A stretch of DNA of 64,000 nucleotides, taken from assembly GCA_031291445.1 (NCBI GenBank), contig JARLJA010000096.1, positions 149,371-213,370 of the forward strand. The letters are read 5' to 3'. Shown here piece by piece: positions 27,343-36,145 of this stretch. The DNA comes from Xanthobacteraceae bacterium (lineage in GTDB: Bacteria; Pseudomonadota; Alphaproteobacteria; Rhizobiales; Xanthobacteraceae). How positions within the stretch are numbered: the first letter of the stretch is position 1; every line of letters starts with the position of its first letter. The position numbers and the translations under genes were made by a program. A model generated the notes under the pieces. The model was given only the letters and a program-made list of their open reading frames with translations. It had not been told where the DNA came from and did no database searches.

Positions 27343-27418
27343 TCCACAGGGTTATGGTAACCGCCGTACAGACCTCTTCCACAGCCAATCCACAGACTTG
27401 TCAACAGCTTGTCCACAG
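27343..27418. repeat. Array of five TCCACAG-type (DnaA-box-like) repeats
   Basis: TCCACAG occurs at 27343, 27378, 27389 and 27412, with a variant TCAACAG at 27401. The last four start 11, 12 and 11 bases apart, close to one helical turn. The final copy is embedded in TTGTCCACA (27409-27417), one base from the E. coli DnaA box TTATCCACA and the form used as DnaA box in high-GC actinobacteria. The array lies between prmA and the EAL gene. It could bind DnaA (regulation, titration or a replication role) or another protein. Confidence 0.6.
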
Positions 27419-27450
27419 GCTCGCCGGGTGCGGGTGGTGGACCGGCCGGT

Positions 27451-28677
27451 TCAGGTCGCGGCAAGCACCCGTCCGCGGTCGCGCGCCGCCCAATCGCCCA
27501 TCCAGGCGAGGAATGCGTCGCGCGGCAGCGGCGCTGAAAACAGGAAGCCCTGTCCGAGATCGCAGCCGGCGGAAGCGAGCGCCTGCCGCGTGGCCTCGTC
27601 CTCGATGCCTTCGGCGACCACCTTCATCCGGAATTCATGCCCCAGCGCGATCGAGCCGCGGACGATCTTCATCAGATCGCCGTCGGTGAGGCAATTGCGG
27701 ACGAAGGACTGGTCGATCTTCAGTTCGCTGAACGGCATCCGGGCCAGCGCCGACAGCGACGAATAGCCGGTGCCGAAATCGTCGATCGCCACGCCGACGC
27801 CCTTGATCCGCAGCCGCACCAGGACGTCGGTGGCCCGCGCGATGTCCGCCATCGCGACGCTCTCGGTAATCTCCAGCAGCAGCGACCGCGGCGACACGCC
27901 GCTGTCGACCAGGATGCGATCGACCTCGTCCGGCAGCGAGAGGTCCGTCAGCAGTGCGGCCGAGACATTCACCGCCAGGACGAAGTCGGGGACGCACTTG
28001 GCGAAGTCGCGGACGCAGGCGATCGAGCGGGACAGGATGCTTCGGGTGATCTCCCCGACCTGGCCGGTCGCCTCCGCCACGGCGACGAAGTCCGCGGGGT
28101 CGATGGCGCCGAGCGTCGGGTCCCGCCAGCGCGCCAGGGCCTCGCAGCCGGCGACCCGGCCGCTCGCCAGATCGATCTTGGGTTGGAACACCGGAAAGAA
28201 CTCGTCGTTGTCGATGCCGCGGGCGATCGCCGCCGCCGTCATCGGCGGGAGCGTCGCGGTCGGCTCGCCGGCGGTATTGGGCGAGACCTTGCAGCCGAGC
28301 AGCGCGCTCAGCCGGGCGACGTCGATCGGCTTCGGTACCGCCACCGCGCCCGTGATGCCGGCGGCGTGGGCGAAGCGCACCGCCGCGTTGAGAATGCGTT
28401 CCTCGCAGCCGCTGGCGACGATGACACGCGGGATCGGCCGCAGCTGGGAGATCGATCGCAGCAGTTCGATGCCGTCGCGCTCGCCCAGCGCGAGATCGAC
28501 GACAATGGTATCGAAGTGTTCGTTGCCGAGATGGCCGTCGGCGGCATCGACCGACGCGGCGTGGACCACGCGAAAGCCGAGGCGGGCCGCAGCCGCGCCG
28601 ATGATCGCGCGCTGCGTCCTGTCGTCGTCGGCGACCAGCAGCGCCGGCGGTAGGGCCCCGTCGAGGTCTCGTGGCAT
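27451..28677 (-). CDS. REC-EAL response regulator, c-di-GMP phosphodiesterase
   Basis: The 408-residue protein joins a receiver (about 10-130; acidic pocket VADDD, acceptor Asp61 in VVDLALGERDG, Lys116 in VPKPID) to an EAL domain (about 150-395). The EAL domain keeps the residues needed for hydrolysis: EAL at 179-181 (GCEALARW), Asn237, Glu269 (EITES), DDFGTGYSSL at 299-308, Lys320 (ELKIDQSF) and Glu356 (VVAEGIE). It should cut c-di-GMP to pGpG under phosphorylation control, in the cytoplasm. There is no GGDEF domain. It is divergent from a related receiver and a hybrid kinase, which likely feed it phosphate. Such enzymes often control exopolysaccharide and motility. Confidence 0.9.
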   Translation of the reverse strand: MPRDLDGALPPALLVADDDRTQRAIIGAAAARLGFRVVHAASVDAADGHLGNEHFDTIVVDLALGERDGIELLRSISQLRPIPRVIVASGCEERILNAAVRFAHAAGITGAVAVPKPIDVARLSALLGCKVSPNTAGEPTATLPPMTAAAIARGIDNDEFFPVFQPKIDLASGRVAGCEALARWRDPTLGAIDPADFVAVAEATGQVGEITRSILSRSIACVRDFAKCVPDFVLAVNVSAALLTDLSLPDEVDRILVDSGVSPRSLLLEITESVAMADIARATDVLVRLRIKGVGVAIDDFGTGYSSLSALARMPFSELKIDQSFVRNCLTDGDLMKIVRGSIALGHEFRMKVVAEGIEDEATRQALASAGCDLGQGFLFSAPLPRDAFLAWMGDWAARDRGRVLAAT

Positions 28678-28986
28678 GTCGGTCCTTCCCCGGCGCCGAT
28701 GTCGGCTTGTGCCAAGGCTTGCTTTTACCGCAGGTCTTTTCAGTCGAGGTTAATCCGTCAGTGGAAATTCACGCCGGCGGGCGCTCGCGCCGGGCGGCCA
28801 CCGTCAGCGTCAACGGGCAGTTAAGCCCTGCGCGGGCGGTCATCAGCTGACGCACATCATTTGTTTCATTCTTTGCACTATGTTTTGGCGGTCGAGCCGT
28901 CGCCGGGCGAACAGCCTTGCATATGGATCTGCGCCCGCGGCCGCAGCAGGTAAAATGACACGGGCTAAACTTCGAAGGGCGCAACT
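28678..28986. promoter_or_regulatory. 309-base divergent region between the REC-EAL and REC genes
   Basis: No gene is seen. The middle (28845-28890) is AT-richer (ATCATTTGTTTCATTCTTTGC) and probably carries the promoters for both signalling transcripts. No palindrome stands out. Confidence 0.4.
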
Positions 28987-29463
28987 GTGCACGACAGGGA
29001 TGGGAATGATGGCCCCGGCGGGCAAATCTGGCTGAACGGAAAGCTTCCGACGTCGGCTCGTCTGCTGGTCATCGACGATGTCGCCGTCCACCGGATGATC
29101 ATCTGCAAGGCCGCGCAGAAGGTCGGCTATGCCACCCTCGAGGCCGGCAATGTCGGCGAAGCGATCGAGATCGCCCACAGCGTCGATCTGGCCGGGGTGA
29201 CGCTCGATCTGTCGCTCGGCGAACGCGCCGGCGTCGAGGTGCTGCGGCGACTGGCCGAGCTCGGCCGCAAGACGCCGGTCATCATCATCAGCGGCGCCGA
29301 TCCCAGGGGCACGCAGGCCGCCTTCGATCTCGGGGTCACGCTCGGCTTGACGATGCAGCCGCCGATCAGCAAGCCGGTCGATCTCGTCAAGCTGCGCGAG
29401 ACCCTTGCCGAACTCGAGCTCAAGTGGCGCGTTCACCTGCACAGCTTCGCTTCGGTGGCGTGA
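28987..29463 (+). CDS. Stand-alone receiver domain protein
   Basis: A 158-residue single-domain response regulator with no output domain. The acidic pair is in LLVIDDVAVHR (residues 30-31), the acceptor is Asp74 in VTLDLSLGERAG, and the lysine is Lys129 in PISKPVD. The DLSLGER segment closely matches DLALGERDG of the REC-EAL protein, so the two receivers are paralogues. It starts at GTG 28987 (GAAGGG 8 bases before) and is 13 bases from the kinase gene. It may act as a phosphate sink or shuttle in the relay. Confidence 0.85.
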   Translation: MHDRDGNDGPGGQIWLNGKLPTSARLLVIDDVAVHRMIICKAAQKVGYATLEAGNVGEAIEIAHSVDLAGVTLDLSLGERAGVEVLRRLAELGRKTPVIIISGADPRGTQAAFDLGVTLGLTMQPPISKPVDLVKLRETLAELELKWRVHLHSFASVA

Positions 29464-29476
29464 CGGGCGTCCGGCG

Positions 29477-32122
29477 ATGGCCTCCGCCGCGCACCCGTCC
29501 GCCCATCGCCTGATCCGGATCCTGATCGTCGGAACGGGCGTCCTGATCGCGGCGCTCGCCGCCATGATCACGACCATCGCGCTCAATCTGCGCGACGAGG
29601 CGCTGATCAATGCCGAAGCGAGCCTGAAGCGTCACAGCATGACGCTGGCGGCCCAGGCTGAACGCTCGCTTCAGTCGATCGACCTCATCCTGTCGAGCAT
29701 CGCCGACCACCTCGATTCCCAGAACGTCGTCGACAGTGCGTCCTATGCGGCGGCGATGGGTGGCTGGGACGCCCATGCGTTCCTGAAAGCGAAGCTGGTC
29801 GGCCTGCCGCAGCTCGAGGCCATCGCGATGGTCGATGCGCATGGGCAACTGATCAATTCCTCGCGCTCGTGGCCGGCCGCCGACGTCAACGTGTCGGACC
29901 GCGACTATTTCCAGGCGCTGCGCGGCAATCCGAAGCTGCAGTCCTATATCGGCGCGCCGGTCCAGAACCGGGAGACCGGGACCTGGGACATCTACATTGC
30001 GCGCCGGGTCGCCACGCCGGCCGGCAGCTTCAGCGGCCTGGTGCTCGCGGCGGTGTCGCTGCAGTATTTTCAGGAGTTCTACCGTTCCATTTCGCTCGGC
30101 GAGGGCAGCGCGATTTCGCTGTTTCGCGACGACGGGTATCTGCTTGCCCGCTATCCGCGGACCGCCAGTGTCGGGAGGGCGTTTCCGGCCAACGACCTGC
30201 AAGTGCTGCTGAAGTCCTCGGCGCTGTCGCACGAGCGCAGCCCGGTCGACCAGATGATCCGGATCACGGCTGCGCAGCGGCTCGCCGGCCAGCCGCTGCT
30301 CATTCTTGCCTCGCAGACCGAAGACAGCGTTCTGGTCGGCTGGCGCAGGACCGTGCAGCTGCTGGCGGCGTTCGGCGCCGGCATGGTCCTGCTGCTGGTG
30401 ATCGCCACCTTCGTGGTGGTCCGCAAATGGCGACAGCAGGACCTGCTCGCAGAGGTCCGGGCCGGGAAGGCCGAGGCGGAAAAGGCCAAGGCGCTGGCGG
30501 AAGCCGAACTGTTGCGCCAGCAGGAGCGCACGGCGGATGCCGCGAGCCGCGCCAAGTCGAACTTTCTGGCGATGATGAGCCACGAGATCCGCACGCCGAT
30601 GAACGCGGTGCTGGGATTGGCGAGCTCCCTGCTCGATACGTCCCTGGACGCCGATCAGCGCAAGTCGATCAAGGCGATCCACGATTCCGGCGACAATCTG
30701 CTGGAAATCCTCAACGACATCCTGGATTTCTCCAAGCTCGAGTCCGGCGTGTTCTCGATGGAGAGCGTGCCGTTCGCGGCCATCGACGTGGTCGAAAGCG
30801 TGACCGAGATCGTCGGCGAGCGGGCCCGCTCGAAGGGTTTGCAACTCCGGATCGAAGTCGGCAGCGCCCTTCCGCCGGTGCTGAGCGGTGACGCCGGCCG
30901 CATCCGGCAGGTGCTGCTCAATCTGTTGTACAACGCCATCAAGTTCACCGCACAGGGTGAAGTCGTCGTACGGGTGGAGGCATTGAGGACCGCGGACGAT
31001 CACGCCACCGTGCGGTGGTCGGTGATCGATACCGGCGTCGGCATTCCGCCCGAACGTCTCGGTGCGTTGTTCCAGGATTTCGTCCAGGTCGACAGCTCGA
31101 TCAGCCGCAGGTTCGGCGGCTCCGGCCTGGGGCTCGCGATCTGCCGGCGTATCGTCGAGCAGATGGGGGGAGAAATCGGCGTGGACTCCCGCGTCGGTGC
31201 CGGCTCGACCTTCCGGTTCGATTTGACGCTGCAGCTGTCGGACCAGCGGCCGGCGCAAATCCACGACGACAGGTCGACACCTGCGCTGCTGGCCGCCCGG
31301 ATCCGGGCGCTCGGGCATCCGCTGCGCATCCTGATCACCGACGACAATAGCACCAACCGCATGGTGGCATCCAAGATGTTCACGGGATTCGACGTCAAGA
31401 TCACCGAGGCCGCCGACGGCGTCGAGGCGATCGAGGCGGTCGACCGCGAGGACTACGACCTCATCCTGATGGACATGCAGATGCCGGAGATCGACGGTCT
31501 CACGGCGACAGTGGCCATTCGCGCCCGCGGCGGACGTTATGCGTCGGTGCCGATCGTCGCTTTTACCGCCAATGCGTTCAGCGACGACCGCGAGGCGTGC
31601 GCGCGGGCCGGAATGACCGACTTCGTCGCCAAGCCGGTGCGAAAATCCCTGCTGCTGCAGGCGGCGTTACGGGCGCTCGGCTCGACCCCGGCGGTGGCCG
31701 CCGGTGCTTCCGGCACCGCCGCCGAGCCGCCAGCTGGAGACAACGGCACACCTTGCGCGCGCGCCGAGTCCGCGGCGGATGTCTTCGACCGCACGTTCTT
31801 CGACTCGCTGGCCGGCGAGCTCGATCTGGACGACGCGCTGGTGACCTACGACGTCTTTCTCCAGGACGCGGTGGACCGTCTCACGGCGCTGTCGACGGCG
31901 AGCGTCGACGCCGATCGCCCGGGGGTTCGTGTCAATGCGCACTCGCTGAAATCGACCGCCGCGCAATTCGGCTTCAGCGAATTGGCGCGGCTCGCGCTCC
32001 AGCTCGAAACCAGCTCCGGCGACATCGGCGAACAGGACTTCGACCTGATGGTCGCGGGACTGCGCACGGCTTTCGAGGCCGGCAAGGCCCGCTTCGACGC
32101 GACCTACCGCTCCGCGGCCTGA
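29477..32122 (+). CDS. Hybrid sensor histidine kinase (Cache-HisKA-HATPase-REC-Hpt)
   Basis: The 881-residue inner-membrane kinase has helix 1 at about 14-36, an extracytoplasmic Cache-type sensor (about 40-285, with NVSDRDYFQALRGNP and GAPVQNRETGTWDIYIARRV), and helix 2 near 295-320 followed by a coiled coil. The HisKA motif has His369 (FLAMMSHEIRTPMNAV). The ATPase domain shows NLLYNAIKFTAQG, DTGVGIPPE and GGSGLGLAICRRIVEQMGG. A receiver follows with Asp666 (LILMDMQMPEIDG), then an Hpt domain with His822 (NAHSLKSTAAQFG). This is a complete His-Asp-His relay able to pass phosphate to separate receivers, most simply the two encoded beside it. ATG 29477 is chosen as the first start after the receiver gene. 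The ligand is unknown. Confidence 0.93.
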   Translation: MASAAHPSAHRLIRILIVGTGVLIAALAAMITTIALNLRDEALINAEASLKRHSMTLAAQAERSLQSIDLILSSIADHLDSQNVVDSASYAAAMGGWDAHAFLKAKLVGLPQLEAIAMVDAHGQLINSSRSWPAADVNVSDRDYFQALRGNPKLQSYIGAPVQNRETGTWDIYIARRVATPAGSFSGLVLAAVSLQYFQEFYRSISLGEGSAISLFRDDGYLLARYPRTASVGRAFPANDLQVLLKSSALSHERSPVDQMIRITAAQRLAGQPLLILASQTEDSVLVGWRRTVQLLAAFGAGMVLLLVIATFVVVRKWRQQDLLAEVRAGKAEAEKAKALAEAELLRQQERTADAASRAKSNFLAMMSHEIRTPMNAVLGLASSLLDTSLDADQRKSIKAIHDSGDNLLEILNDILDFSKLESGVFSMESVPFAAIDVVESVTEIVGERARSKGLQLRIEVGSALPPVLSGDAGRIRQVLLNLLYNAIKFTAQGEVVVRVEALRTADDHATVRWSVIDTGVGIPPERLGALFQDFVQVDSSISRRFGGSGLGLAICRRIVEQMGGEIGVDSRVGAGSTFRFDLTLQLSDQRPAQIHDDRSTPALLAARIRALGHPLRILITDDNSTNRMVASKMFTGFDVKITEAADGVEAIEAVDREDYDLILMDMQMPEIDGLTATVAIRARGGRYASVPIVAFTANAFSDDREACARAGMTDFVAKPVRKSLLLQAALRALGSTPAVAAGASGTAAEPPAGDNGTPCARAESAADVFDRTFFDSLAGELDLDDALVTYDVFLQDAVDRLTALSTASVDADRPGVRVNAHSLKSTAAQFGFSELARLALQLETSSGDIGEQDFDLMVAGLRTAFEAGKARFDATYRSAA

Positions 32123-32125
32123 AGA

Positions 32126-33730
32126 TCAGCGTTGGAAGAAGCTGCGGCGGTCGCGCAGGATGACCTGAGCCGCGTTGTGACCCGGCGCGCCGGTGACGCC
32201 GCCGCCCGGGTGGGCACCGGCGCCGCAGTGATAGAGCCCCTTCAAGGGGCCCCGATAGTCGGCGTGGCCCAGCATCGGCCGCGCCGAGAACAGCTGGTTC
32301 AGCGTCAGTGCGCCATGGAAGATATCGCCGCCGACCAGGCCGAAGTCGCGCTCGAGATCGAGCGGCGTCAGGATCTGGCGCGCCACCACGCTGCGCGCGA
32401 AGCCCGGGGCAAAGCGGTCCACCGTCCCGATCATCAGGTCGGCGACCTCGTCGCGGTGTTGGTCCCACGAGCGGCCGTCCGGCAGCCGCGGCTCGACGTG
32501 CTGGCAGAACAGGCTCGCGACATGGGCGCCGCGCGGCGCCAGCGAATCGTCGAGGGTCGAGGGAATCAGGATCTCGATCACCGGCTCGCGGCTCCAGCCG
32601 CGCTCGCGCGCGTCGAGCCAGGCGCGGTCCATGTAGGCGAGGCTCGGCGCGATGATGATGCCGGCTGTCAGGTGGTCGCCGCCGCCGGGCAGCGCGGAGA
32701 ACGACGGCAGCGCCGACAGCGCCACGTTCATCCTGAACGTGCCCGAACCATTCCGCCAGGTCTTGATGCGATCGAGGAAGTCCCGGGGCAGCGCATCCGG
32801 AGGCACCAGGCGGGTGTAGAGCAGGCTCGGGTTGAGGTTGGAGACGACGACGGGCGCGCGCAGCACGGCGCCGGTCTCGAGCACCACACCGACCGCGCGG
32901 TCGCGCTCCACGATGACCTCGCGGACGCCGGCGCCGGTCGCGATCTCGGCGCCGTGGGCGCGCGCGGCGCCGGCCATCGCCTGGGTGATCGCGCCCATGC
33001 CGCCGACGGCATGGCCCCAGATCCCCTTGCGGCCGTTCACCTCGCCGAAGGCGTGATGCAGCATGACGTAGGCCGATCCCGCCGCGTAGGGGCTGGCGTA
33101 GTTGCCGACGATCGCATCGAAGCCAAACAGCGCCTTGACCAGGTCGTTCTCGAAGCAGTCGTCGAGCATGTCGCCCGCGGAGCGGGTGAACAGGTCGAGC
33201 AGGGCGCGCTTGTGGGCCAGCGACAGGCCCCTCAGCAGATTGGCGCTGACCAGCGCGTTGACGGCTTCGCGGACGGTGCGCGCGCCGAAGCCCTCGACCA
33301 GGTTGGGCGGGGCGCGCAGCACGAAGGCGCGGAGCACGTCGGCGATCGCCGCGAGATCGCCGGCGAAGGCCTGGAAACGCGCCGCATCGCGCGGACTGAG
33401 ACGCGCGATCGCGGCCCCGGTGCGGCCGTCGCCGGTGAGCAGATGGCGGCCGTCAGGGGCGGGCAGGAAGTTCTGCGCCCTGCGCTCGATCACCTCGAGG
33501 CCATGCCGGTGCAGGTCAAGATCGGCGATGACCTTGGGGTTGAGCAGGCTGACGGTGTAGGCCGCGACCGAGTTGCGAAAGCCGGGATGAAACTCCTGCG
33601 TCACGGCAGCGCCGCCGACCACGTCGCGGCGCTCGACCACCTTGACCTGCATCCCGCTCATCGCGAGATACGCCGCGCAGGTCAGGCCGTTGTGGCCGGC
33701 GCCGATGATGATGGCATCGCAGTCTGACAT
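32126..33730 (-). CDS. FAD-dependent oxidoreductase, phytoene desaturase/PYROXD2-like
   Basis: The 534-residue flavoprotein has the N-terminal dinucleotide motif CDAIIIGAGHNGLTCAAYLA with VVERRDVVGGAAVT, a central region GKGIWGHAVGGMGAITQAM-like (here RKGIWGHAVGGMGAIT), and the C-terminal FAD segment GLYHCGAGAHPGGGVTGAPG. This pattern is that of the CrtI-related PYROXD2 group, not of true carotenoid desaturases, and no carotenoid genes are nearby. Substrate unknown. ATG 33730 (MSDCD) places the nucleotide motif at the start as in the family. Confidence 0.85.
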   Translation of the reverse strand: MSDCDAIIIGAGHNGLTCAAYLAMSGMQVKVVERRDVVGGAAVTQEFHPGFRNSVAAYTVSLLNPKVIADLDLHRHGLEVIERRAQNFLPAPDGRHLLTGDGRTGAAIARLSPRDAARFQAFAGDLAAIADVLRAFVLRAPPNLVEGFGARTVREAVNALVSANLLRGLSLAHKRALLDLFTRSAGDMLDDCFENDLVKALFGFDAIVGNYASPYAAGSAYVMLHHAFGEVNGRKGIWGHAVGGMGAITQAMAGAARAHGAEIATGAGVREVIVERDRAVGVVLETGAVLRAPVVVSNLNPSLLYTRLVPPDALPRDFLDRIKTWRNGSGTFRMNVALSALPSFSALPGGGDHLTAGIIIAPSLAYMDRAWLDARERGWSREPVIEILIPSTLDDSLAPRGAHVASLFCQHVEPRLPDGRSWDQHRDEVADLMIGTVDRFAPGFARSVVARQILTPLDLERDFGLVGGDIFHGALTLNQLFSARPMLGHADYRGPLKGLYHCGAGAHPGGGVTGAPGHNAAQVILRDRRSFFQR

Positions 33731-33862
33731 GGGCCTGTCATAGGCGGCTGCGGTCGCCAAGGCGAGCGATTTTGCGGCGAAGGGCGATCGGTTGCCGGCC
33801 GCGGGCGCCTGTGATCCAATCCCGCCCCCGGTGGATCCGCCGGATCGCCATCGGGAGCCCCA

Positions 33863-36136
33863 ATGACGTCACCTGACTTGCCCGCCGTCCAGAGCGCCTC
33901 GCAACCCCGGACCGACGCTCTGGTTCTCGCAGTCTACACCGCGGCGATCTTCCTGAGCGCGCTGCTGCTGTTTGCGGTGCAGCCGATGTTCACCAAGATG
34001 GTGCTGCCGCGGCTCGGCGGTTCGCCCGCGGTGTGGTCGGTGGCGATGGTGTTCTTCCAGTCGCTGTTGCTCGCGGGCTACGCCTATGCGCATCTCCTGA
34101 TGCGCGCGAGCGCCCCTCGGCTGGCGATCGTCGTGCATCTGGCGGTGCTCGCGGTGGCGGCTCTGGCGCTGCCGCTCTCGATCGCGGGCGGGTTCGGCGA
34201 CCCGCCGTCGAGCGGCTACGCGTTCTGGCTGCTCGGCCTGTTCACGATGTCGATCGGCCTGCCGTTCTTCGCGCTCGCCGCCAACAACCCGTTGCTGCAG
34301 GCGTGGTTCGTCCGCACCGGCCACCCCGACGGACCGGATCCGTATTTCCTCTACGCCTCCTCCAACATCGGCAGCTTCCTGGCGCTGCTGTCCTATCCCG
34401 TTCTGCTCGAGCCGATGCTGACGTTGCGCGAGCAGACCCTGCTGTGGACCGCGGGCTATGCGGTGCTGGTGGTGCTGATCGCCGCTTGCGGCGTGTTGCT
34501 GTGGCGCTCGCCGCCGGTCGCGATCGGCCCGGTGCTTGACGAGGCGAGCCCGGCGCCGGCCTGGGCGACGCGCTTGCGCTGGATCTTCCTCGCCGCGGTG
34601 CCTTCGGGGCTGCTGATCGCGGTCACCGCCCACATCTCGACCGACGTCGCGGCGGCGCCGCTGTTGTGGGTGCTGCCGCTGTCGCTCTACCTGCTGACCT
34701 GGGTGCTGGTGTTCCAGTCGCGGCCGCTGCTGCCGCATCGTTTCATGGTGATGCTGCAGCCGCTTGCGGTCGCCGGCATCGTGGTGCTGCTGGCGGTGGG
34801 AGGCGAACAGAACCTGTTGCTGACGCTCGGCGGGCACCTGGTCTGTTTCTTCGTCATTGCGATGGCTTGCCACGGCGAGCTGGCGCGCACCCGGCCCGCC
34901 GCGCGCTATCTGACCGGATTCTATGTGGCGCTGTCGTTCGGCGGCATGGTCGGCGGCCTGTTCGCCGGGCTGGTCGCGCCCTTCACGTTCTCCTGGGTGG
35001 CGGAATATCCGATCCTGCTGGTGCTCGTCGCGCTGTGCCGGCCGCGCGACGATGCGCGCTGGCCGCGGCTGGCGTCGTGGATCTGGCTGGTGATCGCGGG
35101 GCTCGCGGTGGTCGCGATCGCGCCGGCCTATGTCGGAGGAAGGCTGGCGACCCTGTTCGAGGACGACCGGGTCTACCTCGCCGGCGCGGTCGCGGCGGTC
35201 GCGGTCGTGCTCGCGGTGGGGCTCAGGGCCAGCCGCTGGGCGATCGCCGCGGTGATCGCCCTGGCGTTGATCCTGATCCGGGTCTATCCCGCCGACGAAG
35301 GACGGGTGGAGACCGTGCGCAGCTTCTTCGGGGTCCACAAGATCGTCGAGACGCCGAACGGCCAGTACCACGTGCTGATGCACGGCACCACGATCCATGG
35401 CGCGGAGAGGATGCGGGAGGCCGATGGCTCCCCCGTCACCGGCCGACCCGAGGCGATCTCCTACTACCACAAGGACGGCGGCATCGGCCAGGTGATCGCG
35501 GCGGTCCGCGCCCGCAAGGGCACGCCGCTGCGCGTCGCCGTCATCGGCCTTGGCGCCGGAACGCTGGCCTGCGCCGCCGTGCCCGGCGAAAGCTGGACCT
35601 TCTTCGAGATCGACCAGAGCATGGTCGATACCGCGCGCGACCCGAAGAAGTTTTCCTTCATCAGTTCCTGCATGCCCGACCTCAAGGTCATCCTGGGTGA
35701 CGCCCGCCTGACCTTCGCGCGCGAGCCGGACGGCGTCTACGACCTGATCATCGTCGACGCCTATTCGTCGGACGCCATCCCGATCCACCTCGCCACCGAG
35801 GAAGCCATGGCGATCTACAAGGCGAAGCTCGCGCCGCACGGCGCCGTGGCGATGCACGTCTCCAACCGCCATCTCGAGCTCGCCAGCGTCGTGGTCGGGA
35901 TCGCCGAGGCCAACGACCTCAAGAGCTGGGTCTACAACGAGGACTCCGGCCGCGACGACGAGTACATCTTCCCCACCAATGTGGTGGTGTCGGCGCGCGA
36001 CGAGGAGGACGTCGGCACGCTGGCGGCGAGCGACGTCTGGGCCCTGACCGAGCCCGAAGACGACGAGCGGGTGTGGACCGACGACTATTCCAACGTGCTC
36101 GGCGCGGTGTACCGGCGGCTGCGCGACGGGGAATAG
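33863..36136 (+). CDS. Membrane-fused spermidine synthase-like protein
   Basis: The 757-residue protein has about twelve N-terminal membrane helices (residues 18-475), then a soluble spermidine-synthase/methyltransferase fold (about 500-745). The fold carries the SAM/dcSAM-type glycine motif AVIGLGAGTLACAA, the acidic strand end WTFFEIDQSM, VILGDARL and YDLIIVDAYSSDAIPIHLAT. Fused transporter-like and SpeE-like proteins are widespread in bacteria, but their substrate is not known; the membrane part may move the compound the soluble part uses. All nucleotide-binding motifs look intact. Spermidine synthesis is not established. Confidence 0.8.
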   Translation: MTSPDLPAVQSASQPRTDALVLAVYTAAIFLSALLLFAVQPMFTKMVLPRLGGSPAVWSVAMVFFQSLLLAGYAYAHLLMRASAPRLAIVVHLAVLAVAALALPLSIAGGFGDPPSSGYAFWLLGLFTMSIGLPFFALAANNPLLQAWFVRTGHPDGPDPYFLYASSNIGSFLALLSYPVLLEPMLTLREQTLLWTAGYAVLVVLIAACGVLLWRSPPVAIGPVLDEASPAPAWATRLRWIFLAAVPSGLLIAVTAHISTDVAAAPLLWVLPLSLYLLTWVLVFQSRPLLPHRFMVMLQPLAVAGIVVLLAVGGEQNLLLTLGGHLVCFFVIAMACHGELARTRPAARYLTGFYVALSFGGMVGGLFAGLVAPFTFSWVAEYPILLVLVALCRPRDDARWPRLASWIWLVIAGLAVVAIAPAYVGGRLATLFEDDRVYLAGAVAAVAVVLAVGLRASRWAIAAVIALALILIRVYPADEGRVETVRSFFGVHKIVETPNGQYHVLMHGTTIHGAERMREADGSPVTGRPEAISYYHKDGGIGQVIAAVRARKGTPLRVAVIGLGAGTLACAAVPGESWTFFEIDQSMVDTARDPKKFSFISSCMPDLKVILGDARLTFAREPDGVYDLIIVDAYSSDAIPIHLATEEAMAIYKAKLAPHGAVAMHVSNRHLELASVVVGIAEANDLKSWVYNEDSGRDDEYIFPTNVVVSARDEEDVGTLAASDVWALTEPEDDERVWTDDYSNVLGAVYRRLRDGE

Positions 36137-36145
36137 AGCGGGCTG

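Noticed and set aside
27269..27450. The TCCACAG array as the chromosomal origin oriC
   Set aside because: No AT-rich unwinding region and no usual origin genes (dnaA, hemE, parAB, gidA) are present. It is kept only as a DnaA-box-like array.
28185..28209. GGAAC-N16-CGTT match inside the REC-EAL gene
   Set aside because: It is intragenic and about 780 bases from the next plus-strand start. It shows the background rate of the motif.
33869..35872. 667-residue open frame opposite the membrane-fused SpeE-like gene
   Set aside because: Composition is His/Arg/Gln-rich without domains, typical of an antisense shadow.
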